Of a stretch of 64,000 bases of DNA, positions 57,270-64,000 are shown piece after piece. Positions within the stretch are counted from its first letter, which is position 1. Every line of letters begins with the position of its first letter. The translations under genes were made by a program, and so were the position numbers. Below the pieces are notes generated by a model that saw only the letters and a program-made list of their open reading frames with translations, was not told the DNA's origin and did no database searches. Source of the DNA: Macrolepiota albuminosa (lineage: Eukaryota > Basidiomycota > Agaricomycetes > Agaricales > Agaricaceae); NCBI GenBank assembly GCA_027475525.1, contig JAMWFC010000073.1, positions 211,791 to 275,790 of the forward strand, given 5' to 3'.

Positions 57270-57921
57270 GCTATGAGATCGTGGGGAGCAACGTAAAGGA
57301 GGAAAGACCCTTGATCTACTTAGCCGTAAGCTTGACTGGAAGTGAATTATATTTATATTATGTATTCAGGTGGCTTGAAAAGCTGTGATTCTTGGTCAAA
57401 GAAACAAAGGTTATTGCCATCCAAACCCTTTGACCGAGAAGGCACGCTGATCTTTCTTTCATTGTTGTTGCCATCGAACTGGCCATGGTTACTTCAAAGA
57501 ATAAAAAGAGGCTCCCGCTGCTTTGTCAAAACAAAGCTCAATGTACAGATCCTCGTGATATATGTAGCAAGGTCGAGATCCTCTAACAGACATCCATACT
57601 CGACAATCCCACGTGACTCCAAGTGTGACAAACACGTCGAAAAGCGTGAAAATTGGGATTATGAAAAGACGCTGTAACGCATTTGAGGATGATCTGACAA
57701 ACCCTATGCTAATGGGTATACCAATCTACTACGTGATGACCTGTTTAAATTTGTGGGACATCAGTACGGTAAAAAAATTTGTAGAATAGCTGGGATGGTC
57801 TCGCGTGACCGACACAACTCTCGTGTGATCGACTCGCTCCGAGTTCAATCTCCTTGTTTACGCTCACCTCTTCTATACTTCCCTTTTTCTTTTTTTTTCC
57901 TCACTGGTTTCACAGAATCGT
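57270..57921. other. Intergenic, no gene recognised
   Basis: Upstream of the membrane protein gene. Short plus frames (for example 57342-57677) have no family resemblance. Confidence 0.4.
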
Positions 57922-58023
57922 AGCCTTGGGAACTTCTGGTCGGTCCACCACTTTCGAGACTAAGCTGATGAACCAATTCAACTTGAAAGTGATAGGAGAG
58001 TCCGCAGACAGTAGGAGCCACGC
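57922..58023 (-). repeat. 102-bp copy of membrane-protein exon 1
   Basis: Matches 56964-57065 with only four differences, all transitions. It covers the SADSPITFKLNWF region of the membrane protein gene. No flanking part of the gene is present, so this is a partial segmental duplicate, 958 bp from its source and in the same orientation. Confidence 0.9.
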
Positions 58024-58029
58024 AAGTAC

Positions 58030-59230
58030 CTGCTAAAGTAAACCTCGGCATCCCATTTGACGGAGTAGCTCGGCTAATGTGTAGTACGGACAAAGCTGGA
58101 AATTTCGACTCAAAGTCGACCAGCGACTTGATACTAGCTGAGCTACTCGCTGTCTAGCCGATATCGATGTGCTTACGACCCCAAATTTCTCTTTCACGAG
58201 GCACATTCTTTGTCCCAGCTGCACAAAGACGGATCCACCGGCCATTGATATCAATCTGAACCGAACTAGGCCCACAAAGAGAAAGAAAGGAATTTTGGAC
58301 AATATTAATGGACTTGCCCCCTTTGTTTTCTTTCAAATCCAGCATTGTATATATCCAAGCTGAGGTATCTGTCAAAGGATCCCTTTGTCTCTTTCACCTT
58401 TTTCAAGTGTCTCTTTGACAGTATGGCAATCATCTAGTCGACATAATCTAATACGAACGATCGCGAGCGTCAGAAGTTGCGAGAAAAAAGAAGTGAGCGA
58501 GCTGAGCACGTGATCACAAATTTGTCTCGCCCTTTGTCTTCTTTCAAGTCCAGCAATGTATATATCCAAGCTTTCTTTCCTGTCCACCCAATATCACCAC
58601 CCTTTCGGCAGACCCGTCTCTCACCTTCATATTACTGCCTGGCAACATCAATAAGTATTTTCTCATCATGCCCAGAATACGCTCAATCACTGCAGCCGTG
58701 AATACTACCGTCCGAATAGGTGCCCTCAACGTGAATAGAAAGCCAAGGCATATTGATAGTAAGGCCTGCTTCGACGTGTTCCATGTATATCTCCAACAGC
58801 TTTTCTAGATGGTCTCCTGGCGCTGAGCTGGTTATATCGGAGAATAGACAATCGTGAGCTCGTGTTTCTTTGTCAGCAAGCCGTCTAAAGTCAGCTTTAA
58901 ATTTTGCAGAAGGAAAGGCACGATGGGTCACAGTAGAGCATCTTCAGAATATTCGTATGTTCTTTCATCGCGACAAGATTCCAACCTTTGTTCATGCCTC
59001 ACCCTAGTTAAAGAAGTCTACTACAACAATCCGAAGAGATTTCTTGGGCCAGGCTTTTCACGCAGTTTCAAGAGAGCAATTCCGGAACTGGTTCGTCGTG
59101 GCTGCGTGAAACGTTGGGCTTCTTTTACATTGTTGCAACGTAACCTAGGTCGAACAAGGTTACCTCCGATGGAACACAGATAAGACAAAATTTCAAGTTT
59201 CGAAGCAGATGACCATTCTGTGCGTTGAGT
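58030..59230. other. Spacer with short dispersed repeats, no supported gene
   Basis: Minus frames 58931-58683 and 59428-59021 are open but unrecognised. Contains TTTCTTTCAAATCCAGCA at about 58329 and a close copy at 58541, each running on to TGTATATATCCAAGC. Confidence 0.4.
58374..58418 (+). repeat. Dispersed 45-bp repeat, copy 1
   Basis: AAAGGATCCCTTTGTCTC then TTTCACCTTTTTCAAGTGTC and TCTTTG. A near-identical copy starts at 60452, and both are followed shortly by TCTAGTCGACAT. Confidence 0.7.
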
Positions 59231-59258
59231 ATATTTCCCATGCCAGCAACGTCTAACA

Positions 59259-59593
59259 TTTGCTGGAAAGATGCATGCAAGCTGCATCACAAACACCGGG
59301 AGAAGAAGTGGATCGGCATCATGCACACGCAGACTACTTTCGACAGAAGATTTCAATGACCGTGCCCACATATGCCATGGTAAGTCATCATTGCGTGCAG
59401 ACGGGGTGACGGTGCTTGATTTGTGCACTGTTCAACTAGGTCGTCGAAGAAGGCAAGGAACTTCGGGAAAAGAACAATGAGCTCAAGAAACGGCTTAAAG
59501 AGTAAGGCGCTATTGGACCAGTTACGGGAGAACGAGAGGCTTAGAGCTGCATTATCGGAGGAAATAAATCAACTGACTCGAGCATTATCATAA
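59259..59593 (+). pseudogene. Short coiled-coil ORF, frame changed near the end
   Basis: With intron 59380-59438 (GT-AG) the frame gives FRQKISMTVPTYAM then VVEEGKELREKNNELKKRL. A stop follows at about 59503, while the next frame continues KALLDQLRENERLRAALSEE and INQLTRALS to a stop at about 59591. One continuous leucine-rich coiled coil seems split by an indel. Start uncertain. Unknown family. Confidence 0.4.
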
Positions 59594-60451
59594 GCCATGA
59601 TAGCAGTATGGAAATTAATATAATGATTCTTTCTGAAAATTAAGGGAAAGTGACAGAATGGGAGAATGGAAAAGTGGCATAAGAACCGGGAAAATGGTTA
59701 AGAGGCGGGAAGACAAAGACAAAAATGGTCAAGGTTTAATATCTGCTCCATGTTTACTGGTCACTTATCATTAGGCGACACGCCCATTACTTCGCCTCGT
59801 CGTGGCATTTCTCTTCGATTCGTCTGGCTGGACGCATCTGGGGTCAAGTTCAGCGTTTGCTGGCTAGAGCGTCACGAAAGTGGAGAGACAGATGCTGATA
59901 AGAGGTATTGGATGTGCCAGGAAAAAGCGCCTTGGTCGTCCATTTGCATGGTCAGCAAGTGGAACTCGTGCAAGACGTCGTGAACAAGACTGTACCTTGA
60001 CTCTTGTTGTTCTTTGGAGAGGCACACCAGCTTTGTCCGTCACATCTCAGACCGGCAGGATCGATATCGATGGCCGGTTGGTATCGACACGAGAATTTTG
60101 ACGATCCCTATTCTACCACTCTCTCCTCCACTCGACCTCCCCACCCTCCCTAAGACTAGGTGTGAGCTTTGTCAAAGAGGAAAACGGTAACGGTATGTAC
60201 TAATTCTCTGCTAGCCCGGCATCGAACTAAACAAGCGAAACTCAAAGGGGTCTAACGTTATGCTTCAAGAACGCTCGATGCTTACATATTTCGTGCCACT
60301 TTCCCGTTTTTCCTCTTTACGATTTAAATTTTCCATTTCACCATTTCACCACTTCAACCCATTCTTCCATATGCATTTTGCTACTGTTCCATTCTCCCAT
60401 TCTTCCACTTTCCTCCCTGTCAAAGGATCCTTCCCGATCCCTTTTGGTCCC
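59594..60451. other. Intergenic, no gene recognised
   Basis: Plus frames at 59750-59983 and 59880-60101 overlap and match nothing known to me. Pyrimidine-rich CCATTTCACC/CCATTCTTCC runs at 60330-60415. Confidence 0.4.
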
Positions 60452-60496
60452 AAAGGATCCCTTTGTCTCTTTCACTTTTTTCGAGTGTCTCTTTGT
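60452..60496 (+). repeat. Dispersed 45-bp repeat, copy 2
   Basis: Same word as 58374-58418 with a few changes. It lies just upstream of the FKBP gene and might include part of its promoter region. Confidence 0.7.
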
Positions 60497-60563
60497 CTAG
60501 TCGACATCTTAAAAACTCAGGCTGGAACTTCTTGCATCCACATTCTCATCTACTCCTGATCCA

Positions 60564-61886
60564 ATGACCGTAACAGAACCTCTTTGGTTAGTTCACTCTT
60601 ACTCTCAGTCACGTCATTAACCCTCTAAGCAACGTTTAATAGGAGCCTAATTGTCCCCCTGAATACAGAAAGGCCTGTCAAGAACAAGGAAGATATGGTA
60701 ATCACAAATGCAGCTCTTGGTCCGACGCTCTCGAATGCATTGGAGAGGACGACGTTGGTCATCCTTGAACCTAAGAACCGGAGCAAGCCTCCTGTGGCAA
60801 TTTGTTCTCTTATTCCACGCAAGGCAAGACAAAGTCATCCAAGGTATTTTCTGAGCTAACTTCCTATAGATTGAACAAGCCAGCATTCGAGTTCGTCTCA
60901 GGGGAGGAGTGGAATATGCTTTCAGAGCAGCTGGTCCAAAGTAAGGGTTTATTTGTGTTTTACCTTTTCGTCACAACTCATAATAATAAATTTTTGATAT
61001 ATATATAGTGACATACATATCTTGCTCGAAGAAGTAGTGGCATCACCGCTGGCTAGCCGTCCAACTAGTACTAGAAAATCATCCAAAATCGACATGGGAA
61101 ACCCAAACTCACCACCACTACCTTCTCAACACTCAAATGCACCTGAGACCTATGCTCCAGCGGCAGTGCCTCCTTCAATTGTTTATACCCATTCTGTCTC
61201 TCCTGATGCCGGTCCCACAGTACCTCATATGGTTACTGTTCCTACTACGTTTCCTCTTGCTCCAGTGTTTCCTCCCAGCATCCCTTCTCTCCCTGCTGTA
61301 CCGGTACAAAATCTAGACCCTACTACGCCTCCTGTCCTTCCAAATACTTCTGCTTCCGCTGTGCCGGCACAAAATATGATAGTTCCCCAATACCTCAATG
61401 TGGATATGGTGGACATAGGCCAAGGCGAGGGTGATCGAACCGTTGCATGGAATGACAGGATAAAATTCTGGGTCACTGTCATAGACAAAGCTTCGGGCAC
61501 CGTACTCGCCCAGGAAAAGAGAGCCAACCCAGTGAGCTGAACGTCGTGTCCAGGAGATTCTTCTTTTTCTTTTAACAATCATCCTATTAGAAGGAATTCA
61601 GGGTTGGTAGTGAAGCGTTCATAAAAGGCGAGTCGCCATCCTATACTGGCAATTCAGAATCTCACTGTCACTATAGGCTTTGACCAAGGCCTCATTGGTC
61701 TTCGTTTAAATGGCTGTCGGGACATTACAATTCCTTTCGTCGTACATGCCGGACACGTGTGTGGTATCCGATACCAGAACCCAGCCATAAGGGACGGCGA
61801 TTGGATCATTAGTATGTCCCATCAGCTCCATCCTCTTTGCCAAACTGATAGTGCGCGTGCGCCAGGGGTGGAAATCAAACACATAG
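60564..61886 (+). CDS. Nucleoplasmin-like plus FKBP-type prolyl isomerase
   Basis: ATG at 60564. Exons: 60564-60586, 60643-60843, 60870-60940, 61032-61531, 61591-61627, 61677-61811, 61852-61886. The N-terminus (PLWSLIV, DMVITNAALG, RTTLVILEP, VAICSLIP) resembles the nucleoplasmin-like domain of fungal FPR3/FPR4 nucleolar isomerases. A Pro/Val-rich linker holds repeated VPAQN/VPVQN. The C-terminus has IGQGEGDRTVAWNDRIKFWV, FRVGSEAFIKGFDQGLIGLR and ITIPFVVHAG, an FKBP pattern. Active-site residues are only partly kept, so catalysis is doubtful. The usual charged linker is missing. The intron 61628-61676 is GC-AG, and 60844-60869 would be only 26 nt, which makes that junction suspect. Histone-binding and prolyl isomerisation are the family's roles. 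Confidence 0.6.
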
Positions 61887-61889
61887 TAT

Positions 61890-62387
61890 AGCGTTTAGCA
61901 AATGCTAGACTATATCAGTCTGTAACGTTTTACTGTTCTGTACAGATATATCTAAAGTTTCTTCCCTTATTCAACTTATTTGCCTAATGTAAGATAAGGT
62001 AAGAAAAATAGCATCTGTAAACACTTTTTATTCGGCTCTGTTCGACGGCAAGTAAGTGAGAAGATAGGTCCACTGTCTTCAATAAAGTTATCTGTCATGT
62101 CGACTCGAGAACTTTCGGACTCAAAAGAATCATATTCTTTTCCCGCAACCACGCGCTGACCTGTCCAACCGCTTAACTCAGTCGGTTGAATCTGCCAAGA
62201 CCCCCATTAATATTCTGCCACTTTCCCATTTCTCGAGTTGTTTTAATTTTAGAATAGAATTATATATATTTCATGCTCTTAATATAATATATTGGTGGTT
62301 TTCTATGCCCAAACGCTCGTGAGAATCTTGTAGATTAGTAAGCCTCGGGACTCCCGTTTGACAGCTTCCACGGGAAATAATTAACCC
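61890..62387. other. Intergenic region
   Basis: AT-rich between convergent-free genes. Holds a TTAACTCAGTCGGTTGA word that looks like a tRNA D-arm but lacks the rest of a tRNA. No gene seen. Confidence 0.5.
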
Positions 62388-63932
62388 ATGCCCATGCACC
62401 TGTATCAGTGCTATTCCTCCATCAAGGTCTCAGAAAAGGCTTCTTTCCATGTGCTCCTTGATGGTGGGCTATTCCTTGCGATTGGAGTAGGGTCAATTAT
62501 AAAGATCTATGAACCATCGCTCGGTGGGGAAGAAATTGCATGTTATAATGGTTTCGCGACAATCTCTTGCTTGGCGGGCTCAGCAACGAGCCCTCGTGCT
62601 TACTGCGGGTTCCGAAATGGCTGGGTCGTGTCCATCCTCATAGACAGGGTCTCGAAGGTTAGTTGTTGTAATATCTACGGTTAACAATATATCAAAGGCT
62701 CAATAGGTTGTTTCCGTTTCTGGGCTCCATCCATTCACTGGCTCGGTATCGAAAATTGTTCTGCATGGTTCTGAGCCTCTTATAGCCGTTGCAGGTGCGA
62801 GTGGACAACCCAACGAGGGCGATGTTGTAAAGATGTTTCGCGCTGTCAATCATGACACAAGTGAGCTCAACACACTTCATGGTCTTTAATCCAACCTTTC
62901 TTTCAGCAACGTGGGAGCAAGTCGCGTGTTTAGTTGCTCCCTGCGATTTGCCGAGTCCTCAGGTCACCACTATGTTCTGGCACCAAGGAGCTGGCGAGCA
63001 CTCATTCCTGGTCTCCTACAGAAATCATGGCACATAGTCAGTCTTGAACTTTTCAAATTTCCCAAATTGACTGAGTTCGGCTAGTCCATTCGATCTACAA
63101 AATGGGGAGCCAATTTGTCTCTTCTCATCCAAACCAATGTAGGTATCATGGTTAATCTGACTTTTCTTGTCTGGAATTTATCAAGTGATTCTAGAGAAGC
63201 TTTCAATCCTGGTGGTGATATGTTTTTGACGCCGAACTCCTCACGTGGGTTTGACATCATTTGTACAAAAAGTCAACTACCTCTTTCAGGCATACCAATG
63301 GGTTCTCTGAGCCATCTAGCCTCAGCCCAATTTATGAGTGTAGGAGATGTCATTGTTTGCGGAGCGCCTGGCAAAGCTCTTTTATGGAAGATAGTGGGGA
63401 ATGTACTACGACGACTCGATGTGTTAGATTCTGGTGGTACGTTCTCCTGACGCCCTTGCCATCACCACCTTGATGATATGGTGATGCTAGACACAAGCAC
63501 CGTGGCAAAAATAAGTGTATACAAGTATTCTTTTTTCATGGAAGCGATATATTGACATGAGTGTAGTTGGTGCAACTTCCGGGACACCATGATTTGATCG
63601 CGATCTTGGGCGGCTCTCAGGTCTCCCTTTGGCGGGCAGAGGAAGGTACATGGACACTTTAGCTTGTACTAATGGTACAACTCATGCTTTTTGAAGCTTT
63701 GCAAAGGGAACATCACGCCGTTTACTTTCTCAATTTCATCTATCTTTACCCGTGGCTGTTATTGCTTGGGCTAATGAGTATCGGAGTTGGAGCATGGTTG
63801 GCAATGGATGGTGACCGATTAAGAATTGAAAGTCTTTTTCAATGTAAGTTTACACTTGCAACCCAGTCTTGTTTGAGAGTCTAATCATTGCAATTCATAT
63901 GGGCAGATGGGCAGACTTTTCACTCGAAATAA
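62388..63932 (+). CDS. Multi-exon WD-repeat-like (beta-propeller) protein
   Basis: ATG at 62388. Exons 62388-62657, 62707-62860, 62907-63036, 63085-63138, 63186-63433, 63491-63516, 63567-63645, 63696-63843 and 63907-63932, joined in phase by GT-AG introns of 46-63 nt. Segments such as GSIIKIYEP, GWVVSI, GDVIVCGAPGKALLW and DLIAILGGSQVSLWRA suggest four or more propeller blades. With the acceptor at 63695 the end is hydrophobic (YPWLLLLGLMSIGVGAWLAM). Another acceptor (63706) gives blade-like PFTFSISS and, in a third frame, VAVIAWANEYRSW, so the 3' end may have indels. Cellular role unknown, probably a scaffold. Confidence 0.65.
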
Positions 63933-64000
63933 AGCGGTAGAGACCGTCAGGGGTCAACGTCCAATGTTCGCAGTACCCATTTTAATTAACCTTAACCATT

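Noticed and set aside
59750..60101. Protein-coding gene from overlapping plus frames
   Set aside because: Frames overlap, no splice sites join them sensibly, and no family resemblance was found.
62176..62215. tRNA-like D-arm word TTAACTCAGTCGGTTGA
   Set aside because: No acceptor pairing, anticodon arm or GGTTCGA-type T-arm at the right spacing on either strand.

Overview
The window looks like a piece of an Agaricomycete-type basidiomycete genome, rich in transposable elements and probably not gene-dense overall. The evidence is short introns (33-67 nt in almost every gene that could be traced), chromodomain-bearing Ty3/gypsy retrotransposons, a KDZ-type transposase remnant, and right-hand genes with a basidiomycete look. 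No rRNA, tRNA, CRISPR or prokaryotic feature was seen.

Layout. From 0.9 to about 49.7 kb the window is almost wholly nested, decayed LTR retrotransposons. I name them E1 to E6. E1 (905-16773, +) keeps RNase H, integrase and chromodomain, then an ORF on the opposite strand, a polypurine tract and a 3' LTR. E2 (5010-16127, -) is a complete 11.1-kb element with 5-bp target duplication GGTGT, inserted into E1's antisense ORF. E3 (18123-21573, +) is the 3' part of an E2 relative. E4 (+) is a gypsy RT-RNase H-integrase cut in two by E5. E5 (29308-48512, -) has LTRs, target duplication GTGCT and itself contains E6 (38198-47027, +), another E2 relative that has lost protease, RT and RNase H. Solo LTRs (20331-21110, 22416-22927, 26987-28264, 27582-28079, 33317-33835) sit inside these pieces, most with clean 5-bp target duplications. 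A KDZ remnant lies at about 25.5-26.9 kb. Every pol traced carries stops or lost catalytic residues, and the differences between paired LTRs are mostly transitions at CpG-derived sites, so the block is probably inactive and methylation-decayed.

Two structures stand out. First, E2, E3 and E6 each carry a large unknown ORF ('ORF3') between pol and the 3' LTR, with at least three blocks recognisably conserved between copies. Second, E1 and E5 each carry an ORF antisense to pol next to the 3' LTR, with Cys clusters resembling a zinc-binding protein. I recognise neither as a described retrotransposon gene.

From about 50 kb to the end the sequence has more CpG and holds single-copy-type genes with introns: a mitochondrial dicarboxylate carrier missing one helix, a GH43 galactanase cut off just after its catalytic acid, a broken inositol polyphosphate 5-phosphatase fragment, a coiled-coil gene with a stop, an apparently intact membrane protein of unknown role, a nucleoplasmin/FKBP-type prolyl isomerase, and a WD-repeat-like protein. 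About half of them are truncated or broken, as expected at the edge of a transposon-rich block. They share no evident pathway.
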